A stretch of 64,000 bases of DNA from Avimonas intestinalis (lineage in GTDB: Bacteria > Bacillota > Clostridia > Oscillospirales > Acutalibacteraceae): contig CAJFID010000002.1 in assembly GCA_904380375.1 (NCBI GenBank), positions 1 to 64,000 of the forward strand, given 5' to 3'. This document shows, in pieces, positions 19,406 to 27,898 of the stretch. The position numbers and the translations under genes were made by a program. Positions within the stretch are counted from its first letter, which is position 1, and each line of letters opens with the position of its first letter. Below the pieces are notes generated by a model. The model saw only the letters and a program-made list of their open reading frames with translations. It searched no databases and was not told the DNA's origin.

Positions 19406-19841
19406 TGCCGTGCTCCAAGCCTTTCCCATCCGTCTCCATTGGTTTCCTTTGAGTGGGCTCCTCCGCCTGCGCCCTCAGCAGCAGCGCCCAGACGCCTTCC
19501 GGGCCGGCCGGGCGGTCGTAGTCCCCGACCAGCCCGCCCGGATAATGGTACCGAAGCCCGGCCCGCTCCCCCGCCTCCAGGCAGGACAGCAGCCGGGTTT
19601 CCCCATACTCCCTTGCAAAAGCGGCGAACGCCCGCACCCGCATTTTCTGCAGCATCGGGGCGCCGCAGGGGAATGCCGCGCATTCCCAGCAGCCGGCGAT
19701 CCCCTTTTCCAGGCAGCAGTGCCGGTTTTCGCACCAATCCTTGCCGGTGCAGCCGCCGTCCCGGCAGCCCGCGCAGGAGGCATTTTCGCTGCATACCGCG
19801 CACGCCAGCCCGCAGTAGGCCAGGCCCTTTTCCCAATCCAA
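19389..19841 (-). CDS. DUF3795 cysteine-rich protein inside the ruv operon
   Basis: 150 residues, the first 62 with fourteen cysteines: YCGLACAVCSENASCAGC, CTGKDWC, CCLEKGIAGCWEC and FPCG. This matches DUF3795, presumed metal binding with no known function. Its 3' end overlaps the ruvB start by 17 bp, and it begins 79 bp after ruvA, so it is made as part of the ruv operon. The link to recombination is contextual only. The C-terminus is low-complexity. ATG at 19841. Confidence 0.8.
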   Translation of the reverse strand: MDWEKGLAYCGLACAVCSENASCAGCRDGGCTGKDWCENRHCCLEKGIAGCWECAAFPCGAPMLQKMRVRAFAAFAREYGETRLLSCLEAGERAGLRYHYPGGLVGDYDRPAGPEGVWALLLRAQAEEPTQRKPMETDGKGLEHGNGNGL

Positions 19842-19920
19842 CGCCTTTCCCTCCGTTTATTGAAAAAACGTCAACGCCATCCGGCGCCGTTATACGCCGG
19901 ATGCCGCCCGGAATCAGCGG

Positions 19921-20529
19921 TCAGCCCTTTTTGGCCAGCGATTTGAGCGCCTCCCTCACCAGCGTTTCCACCGGCAGGGCGCTGTCCAGCTTCCCGATTG
20001 CCGCGGCCGCCTCGCTCGGCGTAAAGCCGAGTACCGACAGCGCGCTGACCGCTTCCGCGGCATTGCCGGCGGCAGAGGGGATCCCCCCTCCCCCGCCCGG
20101 CAGTTCCACCCCGCCCGAGGCCGCGAGCGCCCCGAATTTGTCCTTGAGCTCCAGCACGATCCGCTGGGCCAGCTTCGGCCCGACCCCTTGCGCGCGGGTA
20201 AACGCCTTGTAGTCCCCGGAGGCGGCGGCCAGGGCCACCTTTTCGGGCGAAAGCTCCGACAAAATGGCCAGCCCCGCCTTGGGGCCGACGCCGGTGACGG
20301 CGGTGAGCTTCTTAAAGCATTCCAGCTCGGCCTGCCCGGCAAAGCCGAACAGCTCAATCGCATCCTCCCGCACGTTCATGATGGTATAGAGCATCGCCTC
20401 CGCCCCCACGGACGGGAGCTGGCGGGCGGTGGTCATCGTGATCTGGCAGCGGAAGCCGACGCCGCCGCACTCAATGACCGCGAGCTTTGGCTGCGCGTAA
20501 ATCAGCTTTCCGCGAAGACTGTAAAGCAT
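19921..20529 (-). CDS. ruvA: Holliday junction DNA-binding protein RuvA
   Basis: 202 residues: an N-terminal OB-fold (MLYSLRGKLIY), two helix-hairpin-helix motifs (LTAVTGVGPKAGLAIL and AQGVGPKLAQRIVLEL), an acidic/Gly-rich linker and a C-terminal RuvB-contacting helical domain (AVSALSVLGFTPSEA). It tetramerises on four-way junctions and recruits RuvB. The ATG at 20529 follows GAAAGGAAGG; the longer frame to 20586 adds an unsupported extension. Confidence 0.96.
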   Translation of the reverse strand: MLYSLRGKLIYAQPKLAVIECGGVGFRCQITMTTARQLPSVGAEAMLYTIMNVREDAIELFGFAGQAELECFKKLTAVTGVGPKAGLAILSELSPEKVALAAASGDYKAFTRAQGVGPKLAQRIVLELKDKFGALAASGGVELPGGGGGIPSAAGNAAEAVSALSVLGFTPSEAAAAIGKLDSALPVETLVREALKSLAKKG

Positions 20530-20595
20530 AGGGGACCCTTCCTTTCGCCGCCCGCATAAATAAGGACATCCGGATGCCCCTTTCACCGGCCGCCG

Positions 20596-21096
20596 TTACT
20601 TGCCGAATATCTGGCGCTTGAGCGCCGTGCCGCCGCATTGGCCGTGGCAGATCGCAATCGCCAGCGCGTCGGCCGTGTCGTCCGGCTTCGGCACCTCTGC
20701 CAGCCGCAGGAGGCGGCGGGTCATCTCCATAACCTGGGGCTTTTCCGCCTTGCCGTAGCCGGTGACCGCCGATTTGACCTGCAGGGGGGTGTATTCATAC
20801 AGCTCTACCCCGCTCTGCCGGGCGGCCAAAAGGATCACCCCGCGGGCCTGCGCAACATCAATCGCGGTCTTTTGGTTATTCTTGAAATACAGCTTTTCCA
20901 CCGCGAGCGCATCCGGCCGGTACTTGGCAAACAGGGCGGAAAGCTCCTGGTAGATGATCTCCAAACGACGGGAAAACGCCATGCCGGCGGGCGTTTCCAC
21001 CGCGCCGAAGGCAAGGGGGGTGAAGCGCCCCCGTTCATACCGCACGCAGCCCCAGCCGACAATCGCGTATCCCGGGTCGATCCCAAAAATGATCAA
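20596..21096 (-). CDS. ruvC: Holliday junction resolvase RuvC
   Basis: 166 residues. The four acidic active-site residues are visible: D7 (IDPG), E67 (AVEKLYF), D140 and D143 (DDTADALAIAICH). It cuts four-way junctions symmetrically with RuvAB. The start is TTG at 21096, with no in-frame ATG or GTG just upstream; a G-rich GGGGGTG precedes it. First gene of the ruv operon; promoter at 21118-21146. Confidence 0.96.
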   Translation of the reverse strand: MIIFGIDPGYAIVGWGCVRYERGRFTPLAFGAVETPAGMAFSRRLEIIYQELSALFAKYRPDALAVEKLYFKNNQKTAIDVAQARGVILLAARQSGVELYEYTPLQVKSAVTGYGKAEKPQVMEMTRRLLRLAEVPKPDDTADALAIAICHGQCGGTALKRQIFGK

Positions 21097-21117
21097 GCCG
21101 ACACCCCCATCTTATCA

Positions 21118-21146
21118 ATTATAGCATAGTCCTCCCCCGCGGGCAA
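21118..21146 (-). promoter_or_regulatory. Promoter of the ruvC operon
   Basis: TTGCCC (21146-21141), 17 bp, TATAAT (21123-21118) on the minus strand; the start site would be only about 15 bases before the TTG codon, giving a very short leader. Confidence 0.7.
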
Positions 21147-21249
21147 CACAAAATCGCCGGCCGGCGCCGGAAGGCCGTCCGCCGGAGGCAACCCGGCACG
21201 GGGAAGCCGCTCCCCCGCGGCAGCCCGAATCGCCGCCGGCAGCCGCCCG

Positions 21250-22023
21250 TCATCCCCCGCTGCGGCCCGCCCGGATCAGCCGGCGGATCGCGCCCACCGC
21301 CGCCTGCGCCGCCGAGGACGTATCCTCGTCGCGGGGATTGTCCAGCCCGGCCGCCTCCCGCTCCTGGTTCCAGAGGACATGGAGGATGCAGCCCGCCCGC
21401 AGCCCCCGGGCGGACGCCACCGCATACAGGGCCGCCGACTCCATTTCGGAGGCCAAACAGCCGCCCCGCAGCCAGGCCTGCCACTGCTCCTTCAGCCGGC
21501 AGGAAACCGGCGAGCCGTCCGGGTCATGCTGCCCATAAAAGGAATCCTTGCACTGTACGACGCCGACGTGGACCGTCCGGCCGGTCTCCGCCCCGGCCTC
21601 CCGCAGCGCGGCGGTCACCGCAAAGTCGGAAACCGCCGGGAAGGCCAGCGGGAGGTATTCCTGGGAAGTCCCCTCCTGCCGGATGGCGGCGTTGGCGACC
21701 ACCAGGTCGCCGCCCCGCACCGGCAGCGCCATCCCGCCGCAGGTGCCCACCCGGATGAGCACCTTCGCCCCGCAGCGGCAGAGCTCCTCCACGCAGATGG
21801 CGGTCGATGGGCCGCCGATGCCGTGGGAAATCACCAGCACCCGCTCCCCCTCCAGCTCCCCGGCCCAGGAGGTATACTCCCGGTTGCTGGCCAGGAACGC
21901 CGCCCCTTCCAGGCGGCGGGCAATCGACTCCACCCGGCCGGGGTCGCCGGTCAGGATCGCATAGGCCGCCCCGTCCGACGGGCGCAGGCCGATATGGTAC
22001 ATCCGCTCCTCGTTAAAATTCAT
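21250..22023 (-). CDS. udp: Uridine phosphorylase (NP-I nucleoside phosphorylase family)
   Basis: 257 residues. It begins MNFNEERMYHIGL and carries LTGDPGRVESIA, SHGIGGPSTAICVEEL (phosphate and ribose binding), RVGTCGGM and the family EMESAALYAVA motif, as in hexameric uridine phosphorylases. It should cleave uridine with phosphate to uracil and ribose-1-phosphate; purine phosphorylases are close relatives, so specificity is inferred from the sequence pattern. The ATG at 22023 and a TTG one codon earlier are both possible, after AAGGGGGAA. Monocistronic. Confidence 0.85.
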   Translation of the reverse strand: MNFNEERMYHIGLRPSDGAAYAILTGDPGRVESIARRLEGAAFLASNREYTSWAGELEGERVLVISHGIGGPSTAICVEELCRCGAKVLIRVGTCGGMALPVRGGDLVVANAAIRQEGTSQEYLPLAFPAVSDFAVTAALREAGAETGRTVHVGVVQCKDSFYGQHDPDGSPVSCRLKEQWQAWLRGGCLASEMESAALYAVASARGLRAGCILHVLWNQEREAAGLDNPRDEDTSSAAQAAVGAIRRLIRAGRSGG

Positions 22024-22255
22024 CAAGGCACCATTCCCCCTTCAAGCCGTCCGCCTCCAAGGCAGGCGGTCATTTTCTGTTTATTTTAGCACACTCCCCA
22101 CCAAGCCAAAAGAATAATCCAGAGATATAACAAAAATTTCATAATTTCCTGTGGATTTCCGTGTATGATTAAGGAGGTCTTGTCTTTAAAACCGTCCTTG
22201 CGGATACTTGGGGATATCGCAGCGAAAAGGCTGTCAAACAGGAAGGAGAAGGGCA

Positions 22256-23422
22256 ATGGACAATTTTGTATTTCACAACCCGGCAAAAATCCTTTTTGGA
22301 AAAGGAGTCGAAAAGCAGGCGGCGCAGGAGGTCCGCGCCTTCGGAGGCACCCGCGTCCTGCTGGTGTACGGCGGCGGAAGCATCAAGCGCAGCGGCCTGT
22401 ACGACACCCTGACCGAAAGCCTGAGGGCGGAGGGTCTGCCCTTCTGGGAGCTGGGCGGCGTACAGCCGAACCCCCGCCTCGGCCTGGTCAAAGAGGGGAT
22501 CCGGCTTTGCCGCGAGCAGGGGATCGACTTCCTGCTGGCGGCCGGAGGCGGGAGCGTCATTGACACGGCCAAAGGGATCGCCGTCGGCGTCCCGGACGAG
22601 GGGGACCTATGGGAATTCTATGAGCGCAAGCGTATGCCGGAGAAGGCCCTGCCCGTCGGCGTGGTGCTCACCATCCCCGCCGCCGGCAGCGAAAGCAGCG
22701 ACAGCAGCGTCTTGACCAAGGAAGAGGGGCAGCGCAAGCTGGGCTTCAGCTCGCCGCTGATGATCCCCCGCTTTGCCATTATGAACCCCGCGTTTACCTG
22801 CACCCTGCCCGCCTACCAAACGGCCTGCGGGGCGTCCGATATCCTGGCCCACCTGATGGAACGGTATTTCACCCGGGTGGAGCATGTGGACTTCACCGAC
22901 CGCCTGATTGAAGCCAGCCTGCGCACCATCCTCGATTATGCCCCGCTGGCCCTGGCCCATCCCGAGGATTACGACATCCGGGCCGAAATCATGTGGGCGG
23001 GCACCATCGCCCATAACAACCTGCTCAACACCGGACGGGTCGGGGACTGGGGCTCCCACCGGATAGAGCACGAGCTCAGCGCCCTTTACGATATCGCCCA
23101 CGGCGCCGGGCTGGCGATCATCTTCCCCGCCTGGATGAAATACGTCTGGCGGGAGGATCCCGCCCGCTTTGTCCAATTCGCCTCCCGCGTCTTGGGCGTC
23201 GAGATTGCCTGCGGCAATCCGGAGCGGGCGGTGGAAACGGCGATCGCCCGGCTGGAGCAGTTTTATCACTCCCTCGGCCTGCCCACCCGCCTTTCCGAGG
23301 CGGGGATCCCGGACGACCGCCTGCGGGAAATGGCGCACAAATGCACCCTTCCCGGCCCGCAGGGGAATTTCAAAAAGCTGTATGAAGAGGACGTTTACAA
23401 CATCTACTGCCTGGCAAAATAG
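22256..23422 (+). CDS. Iron-containing alcohol dehydrogenase (butanol dehydrogenase/YqhD-like)
   Basis: 388 residues. The N-terminal Rossmann domain contains VYGGGSIKRSGLYD and the cofactor loop GGGSVIDTAKGI; the C-terminal helical domain has the metal-binding aspartate and histidines (ASDILAHLMERY and HRIEHELSALYDIAHGAGLAI). It probably reduces aldehydes or butyraldehyde with NAD(P)H. The ATG at 22256 follows AAGGAGAAGG; upstream codons in the same frame are unsupported. One of the few plus-strand genes, divergent from udp and ended by a strong terminator. Confidence 0.92.
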   Translation: MDNFVFHNPAKILFGKGVEKQAAQEVRAFGGTRVLLVYGGGSIKRSGLYDTLTESLRAEGLPFWELGGVQPNPRLGLVKEGIRLCREQGIDFLLAAGGGSVIDTAKGIAVGVPDEGDLWEFYERKRMPEKALPVGVVLTIPAAGSESSDSSVLTKEEGQRKLGFSSPLMIPRFAIMNPAFTCTLPAYQTACGASDILAHLMERYFTRVEHVDFTDRLIEASLRTILDYAPLALAHPEDYDIRAEIMWAGTIAHNNLLNTGRVGDWGSHRIEHELSALYDIAHGAGLAIIFPAWMKYVWREDPARFVQFASRVLGVEIACGNPERAVETAIARLEQFYHSLGLPTRLSEAGIPDDRLREMAHKCTLPGPQGNFKKLYEEDVYNIYCLAK

Positions 23423-23427
23423 GCGGA

Positions 23428-23461
23428 CGCCCGCCGCGGCCTTCCCGCGGCGGGCGTTTTT
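23428..23461 (+). terminator. Terminator of the alcohol dehydrogenase gene
   Basis: Perfect 12-bp stem CGCCCGCCGCGG and complement with a 5-nt loop, followed by T5. Confidence 0.9.
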
Positions 23462-23515
23462 ATCCAATCGAGGCCGCCTCTAAGCGGGGCGGCTTTATTG
23501 GCATGGACGCGGCAA

Positions 23516-23549
23516 GGGCGTTTCCGCGAACCGGAAACGCCCCGTTTTG
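23516..23549. terminator. Second hairpin in the convergent adh-corA gap
   Basis: Perfect 11-bp stem GGGCGTTTCCG and complement with a 5-nt loop, then CGTTTT on the plus strand. It lies between two converging genes and may act as a backup terminator. Confidence 0.6.
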
Positions 23550-23597
23550 TACGCTTCGTGCTTCGGCGGAGCCCCCGGCGCCGTCCCGGGAACCCGC

Positions 23598-24524
23598 TCA
23601 CAGCATATCCTTTTTATGCAGGACAAAGCCGACCACACCCATCAGCGCCAGAGCCAGGACAATCGGGAACCAGAAAAACTGGCTGAGCGGCAGCCCGTCC
23701 ACATTCATGCCGTAGAAACCGGCGATGATATTCGGGATAGAAATCACGATGGTGATGGACGCCAGCACCTTCATGACGATGTTGAGGTTGTTGGAAATCA
23801 CCGAGGCAAACGCGTCCATCGTCCCGGAAAGGATGTTGAGATAGATGCTGGACATCTCAATGGCCTGCTTGATTTCAATCAGCACGTCCTCAAGCAGATC
23901 CTGGTCTTCTTCATACAGCTTGATGTACCGGCCCCGCATCAGCTTTTCCAGCGTGGTTTCGTCCGACTTCAGGGAGGTGGAAAAATACACCAGCGATTTT
24001 TCCACGTCAAGCAGCTGGATCAGCTCCTTATTCTTCATCGACTTGCGCAGCTGCTGCTCAAGCAGGTTGGACACCTTGTCGATCTGCTTGAGGTATTGCA
24101 GGAACCGTGTTGCCACCCGCAGGATGATCTTTAGGACAAACTGGGTCTTCAGCTCGGTCTGGACGCCGCGGACCACGCCCTCGGCAAATTCCGCGATCAC
24201 GGTGTTTTCCCGCAGGGAGACGGTGATGACGTTGGATTTCGTCACCAGGATCCCCATCGGCATCGTGTAATAGGACACCCCTGTATCGCCCTTTTCGGCG
24301 ACCGGCGCGTCAATAATAATCAGCGTGACCCCGTCCTCGCTTTCAATACGGGAGGACTCCTCCTCGTCCAGCGCGGCGCGGAGGAAATCCGGCTCGAGCG
24401 AAAACCGCTGGATCAGGAAATTGATCTCTTTTTCATCCGGATTGACCGCGTCAATCCAGCAGCCGTCCGCGGGCTCCTCCAGCTCGCGGAGACGGCCGTT
24501 CACCGTCTTGTAATAGTGCAGCAT
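23598..24524 (-). CDS. corA: CorA family divalent cation transporter
   Basis: 308 residues. A large cytoplasmic N-terminal domain with a long helix (about 120-240) precedes two C-terminal membrane helices; the signature YGMN lies after the first. A basic KKD tail ends the protein. It forms a pentameric Mg2+ (or Co2+/Ni2+) channel. ATG at 24524 with AAAGGGG upstream. Monocistronic with its own promoter; convergent with the alcohol dehydrogenase gene. Confidence 0.93.
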   Translation of the reverse strand: MLHYYKTVNGRLRELEEPADGCWIDAVNPDEKEINFLIQRFSLEPDFLRAALDEEESSRIESEDGVTLIIIDAPVAEKGDTGVSYYTMPMGILVTKSNVITVSLRENTVIAEFAEGVVRGVQTELKTQFVLKIILRVATRFLQYLKQIDKVSNLLEQQLRKSMKNKELIQLLDVEKSLVYFSTSLKSDETTLEKLMRGRYIKLYEEDQDLLEDVLIEIKQAIEMSSIYLNILSGTMDAFASVISNNLNIVMKVLASITIVISIPNIIAGFYGMNVDGLPLSQFFWFPIVLALALMGVVGFVLHKKDML

Positions 24525-24694
24525 ACGCGCATCCCCTTTCCCGGGATGCGCCGCCTCCGTGGGACGGGCGCACCCCGGCTGTTTGATTGTTCCTGCAACT
24601 TCGGCCAGGGTCAGGGCTCACCGTCTCCACCTCCATGCTGTTCTCTCGGCAGCCGCGCCGGTTCGGCGGGACGCCGGAGGGTTTTCCACCCGTT

Positions 24695-24722
24695 ATTATA
24701 GCACATCTTTGCCCGATTGCAA
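24695..24722 (-). promoter_or_regulatory. Promoter of corA
   Basis: TTGCAA (24722-24717), 16 bp, TATAAT (24700-24695) on the minus strand, about 170 bp upstream of corA. The rest of the 24525-24882 gap holds only the ftsZ terminator. Confidence 0.65.
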
Positions 24723-24814
24723 GCAAAATCCGGCGATTGAGCGAAATCGGACGATCTCCTCCCATTTAAGCCGTCCAATTCCGTCCAAAACCGGCGAATT
24801 TGACCAATAAACCG

Positions 24815-24858
24815 AAAAAACGCAAAAAGAACCCGGCGGGAGCAGCCCCCGCCGGGTT
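24815..24858 (-). terminator. Terminator of ftsZ
   Basis: 11-bp perfect stem AACCCGGCGGG and complement, then CTTTTTGCGTTTTTT on the minus strand. Confidence 0.9.
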
Positions 24859-24882
24859 TCCATCATGCCAAAACGATTGGCC

Positions 24883-25968
24883 TTAATCGCGCCGCTTATT
24901 GAAAATATCAATAATGCTGGTGAAGTCGTCATCCTCGGTCGAGCTCGAGGAGTAGCCGCCCCCGTTGGAGGATGCCGACGCGCTTCCCGTCTCCGGCGCC
25001 TTGTAGGAGCCGTCGTTGGAAAAACCGGTGGCGATAACCGTCACGTTCAGCTCATCGTTCATGGTCTCGTCAAACGCCGCACCCCAGATGATGTTCGCGT
25101 CGGGATGCGCCGCGCGCGAAATCATAGAGGAAGCGAGCTCCACGTCTTCCAGGTCGATATCCGGAGAGGAGGTGATGTTGATGATCACGCCGCTCGCGCC
25201 GTCAATCGACGTCTCAAGCAGCGGGCTGGAGATCGCCGCCTTGGCCGCGGCTTCCGCCTTTTCCTTGCCTTCGGCGCGGCCGACGCCCATGTGGGCATAG
25301 CCCGCATCCTTCATGACCGCGGTCACGTCTGCGAAGTCGAGGTTGACCAGCCCCGGCACCTTAATCAGCTGGGAGATGCTCTGCACGCCCTGGCGCAGCA
25401 CGTCGTCCGCCACCTCAAACGCATTGGCGAGGGTGATGCGCTGCTCGCTCACCATCTTCAGCCGCTCGTTCGGGATGACCACCAGGCTGTCCACCTGCTC
25501 GCGCAGGGCGGTGATGCCGTTTTCCGCCTGCTCCATGCGCTTGCGTCCCTCAAAGGCAAAGGGCTTCGTCACGATGCCGACGGTCAGGATGCCCAGATCC
25601 CGCGCAATCTCGGCCACAACGGGGGCCGCGCCGGTGCCGGTACCGCCGCCCATGCCGGCCGTGATAAACACCATGTCGGTCCCCTTCAGGGCCGCCGTAA
25701 TCTCCTCGCGGCTTTCCTCCGCCGCCCGCTGGCCCTTTTCCGGATTGGAGCCCGCGCCGGTACCCCGGGTCAGCTTTTCGCCGATCTGGATTTTCTGGGT
25801 GGCCTGGGACAGTGCGAGCGCCTGCCGGTCGGTATTGATCGTCACAAACTCCACGCCCTGGACGCCCGTGCGCACCATGCGGTTCACCGCGTTTCCGCCG
25901 CCGCCGCCTACGCCGACCACCTTTATTTGAACACCGTCCATAAATTCGTTGTCAAATTCAAAACCCAT
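24883..25968 (-). CDS. ftsZ: Cell division protein FtsZ
   Basis: 361 residues. The tubulin-like GTPase that forms the Z ring. The GTP signature GGGTGTGAAPV is present, as are the N-terminal VVGVGGGGGNAVNRM loop and the T7 synergy loop (VNLDFADV). A short Ser/Gly-rich linker leads to a conserved acidic-hydrophobic tail (DDDFTSIIDIFNKRRD), which should bind partner proteins. ATG at 25968 with GGAGGAA. Last of the wall and division cluster; it has its own promoter at 26163-26191 and no ftsA beside it. Confidence 0.98.
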   Translation of the reverse strand: MGFEFDNEFMDGVQIKVVGVGGGGGNAVNRMVRTGVQGVEFVTINTDRQALALSQATQKIQIGEKLTRGTGAGSNPEKGQRAAEESREEITAALKGTDMVFITAGMGGGTGTGAAPVVAEIARDLGILTVGIVTKPFAFEGRKRMEQAENGITALREQVDSLVVIPNERLKMVSEQRITLANAFEVADDVLRQGVQSISQLIKVPGLVNLDFADVTAVMKDAGYAHMGVGRAEGKEKAEAAAKAAISSPLLETSIDGASGVIINITSSPDIDLEDVELASSMISRAAHPDANIIWGAAFDETMNDELNVTVIATGFSNDGSYKAPETGSASASSNGGGYSSSSTEDDDFTSIIDIFNKRRD

Positions 25969-26162
25969 GTAACTTCCTCCCAGCTTTATTTCCTTAAGCC
26001 GGCCCAGCGGCTGGACATCACGCCCAAAGGCGGCATAAACGCAACATTCGGCGCATACGATGACGTTGGGAAACCCTTGGCGGTTCGGGGCCGTCCGGCC
26101 GATCCTTCCCCGCCGCCTCCGCCAGGGAGGACGGCGCCCGTCTGCACTTACCTATCCGTTTT

Positions 26163-26191
26163 ATCTTACCATGCTCCTTGCCCAAATTCAA
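26163..26191 (-). promoter_or_regulatory. Candidate ftsZ promoter
   Basis: TTGAAT (26191-26186), 17 bp, TAAGAT (26168-26163) on the minus strand in the 270-bp ftsQ-ftsZ gap, about 195 bp before the start codon. The long leader has no obvious gene. Confidence 0.55.
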
Positions 26192-26238
26192 CCGTTCGCG
26201 GTAAATTCGGCGAAAAGAAAATGGGGAAAATCCGCCCA

Positions 26239-27246
26239 TTATGCAGCAGGCTCCGTCGTCCCGCCGTCGGACGCCTGCGTCGGATCGGCGGCCGTCCCGG
26301 TAGTGGAGCCGGCGATGAGCACTTCCTGCGGGGTATACACCGCCTGCTGCTTATCGGGATCGGAATTGGAATACGAGCTCAAATCAATCTGCCCCTGCGC
26401 GTCCTCGCCGTTCTCCTGCAAAATCAGCTTCAGCGTTGAGGCGAACATCGCCAGCTTATGCTCCAGGTTGATATCGCTCCCCAGCAGGACGGTGATCTGG
26501 TCCTTCCAGAGAAGGCGGATATCAATCGCGTCCCGCAGGTCGATCTCCCGGATGTCGGTAACCTCCTGGCTGGAGATAGCGTTAAGCAGCGACTGCAGCG
26601 TCTGCATGTCCTGATCGCTCAGCAGCGTACTCCCGACGCCGGCGCCGTCGGCCAGCGTGCAGCGGAGCAGCAGGTAGTCCGCCAGGCGGCTGCTGTCCTC
26701 CGGCAGCTTTTCCAGCCCCTTGCCGTTTTCGCCCAAAATGATCCAGCCGCCGGGCGCCTGCACGGCGGCGACCGGCTCTGCTTCCACAATGCTGATCTTT
26801 ATAGAGGTAAACGAGGGGCTTTCCACCATCACCCGCTCCACATAGGGGAAGGCGCGCAGGATGTTTTCCGCCGCCTGCTTCTTTTTCAGGGAAAAGATGC
26901 TCTGGCCCACCGAAAGCCCGCTTGCCTCAATAATTTCCTCGTCGGTGTAGTGGGTGCTCCCCTCCACGGCAATGCTTTTCAGGCCGAACACCGCGGAATG
27001 CTCCCCGCTGCCGGAGGCCGGCCTGCCGGGGCGGAGCAAAAGGACCACCGCGGCCACGATCCCCGCCGCCAAAAGGAGCAGGATCAGCACGAAAACCGCG
27101 ACCCGCGCCGGCTTCAGGCGGCGCTTTTTCCTCGGCCCGGAACCGGCGGCGGAGGCCGCATAGGCGGCTGCTCCGGCTTTCGGCCTGGCTTCCGGCTTTT
27201 TCGGCGGCGCCTTAGAAGGCACGCCCTGTTTTTTCTGCTTTTTCAT
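26239..27246 (-). CDS. ftsQ: Cell division protein FtsQ/DivIB
   Basis: 335 residues: a basic, Pro/Ala-rich cytoplasmic tail (1-47), one membrane helix (about 48-70), then an extracytoplasmic POTRA domain starting at FGLKSIAVEGSTHYTDEEIIEASGL and a beta domain ending near 295; the last 40 residues are low-complexity. It links septal wall synthesis to the divisome. ATG at 27246. Position between murA/DUF2089 and ftsZ fits the classical division cluster order. Confidence 0.9.
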   Translation of the reverse strand: MKKQKKQGVPSKAPPKKPEARPKAGAAAYAASAAGSGPRKKRRLKPARVAVFVLILLLLAAGIVAAVVLLLRPGRPASGSGEHSAVFGLKSIAVEGSTHYTDEEIIEASGLSVGQSIFSLKKKQAAENILRAFPYVERVMVESPSFTSIKISIVEAEPVAAVQAPGGWIILGENGKGLEKLPEDSSRLADYLLLRCTLADGAGVGSTLLSDQDMQTLQSLLNAISSQEVTDIREIDLRDAIDIRLLWKDQITVLLGSDINLEHKLAMFASTLKLILQENGEDAQGQIDLSSYSNSDPDKQQAVYTPQEVLIAGSTTGTAADPTQASDGGTTEPAA

Positions 27247-27397
27247 CGCGGCTCCTTGCCTTTCCCAACCGGCTGGTTTTGGATAATCCCATACTGATTA
27301 TCATACCAAAACGCGGGAAAAAAGAAAAGGGGAAAACGGCGAAATCCGTTTGCCTTCGGGCGATCTTAAGTCCCTCTTAAGAAAGGCCTGGGCAAGA

Positions 27398-27733
27398 TCA
27401 TTCGGGACCCGCCCGCGTCTCCCTCCCCCTGCCGTATTCCTGCAAAAGCAGCCCGGCCTCCTCGGCACCCAGCCGCCCGTCCTTGGCCAGGCGGCACACC
27501 AGGCGGGTAAAGGAATCCTCCTCCCGCTCTTCGCTTAAGCGTATTTTCTGGATCAGGCGGTCCAGGCGAAGGCGGATCGTCGGGTAGGTAACGCCGTATA
27601 AGGAGGCCGCTTTTTTCAAGGAACCGGAGGAAAGCAGGAAAAGGCGGACAAATTCCAGGTCCTCGGAATCCAGCCCGCGTATCCATGCAGGAACCTCCGC
27701 CAACGCTCTCCCCCCCGTCCTATCCGGCGCCAT
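27398..27733 (-). CDS. DUF2089 family helix-turn-helix protein
   Basis: About 111 residues. PAWIRGLDSEDLEFVRLFLL followed by SSGSLKKAASLYGVTYPTIR is the DUF2089 pattern, including a helix-turn-helix that should bind DNA. The C-terminus is a short acidic helical part. The frame is open to a TTG at 27814; I favour the ATG at 27733 although its Shine-Dalgarno is weak. It lies between murA and ftsQ on the same strand with a strong promoter of its own in a very AT-rich patch, so it may regulate itself or the cluster (inference). Confidence 0.75.
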   Translation of the reverse strand: MAPDRTGGRALAEVPAWIRGLDSEDLEFVRLFLLSSGSLKKAASLYGVTYPTIRLRLDRLIQKIRLSEEREEDSFTRLVCRLAKDGRLGAEEAGLLLQEYGRGRETRAGPE

Positions 27734-27828
27734 GGCCTTATGCCCGCGCAAAGCCTGTGCGCGGATCGGTGCAGCCCCCGGCCCCCGCTGTACCCCGATA
27801 CGGCCGGGGCGCAAGCGGGCCTATGTTT

Positions 27829-27857
27829 ACTATAATTTTTTATTTTAATAAAGTCAA
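27829..27857 (-). promoter_or_regulatory. Promoter of DUF2089 gene
   Basis: TTGACT (27857-27852), 17 bp made only of A and T, TATAGT (27834-27829) on the minus strand. It lies in an extremely AT-rich patch of about 75 bp (27829-27905) that stands out against the GC-rich surroundings. Confidence 0.75.
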
Positions 27858-27898
27858 TAGGTTTTTTAATTTTAATTTTTATAAAATTATCTTTAATA

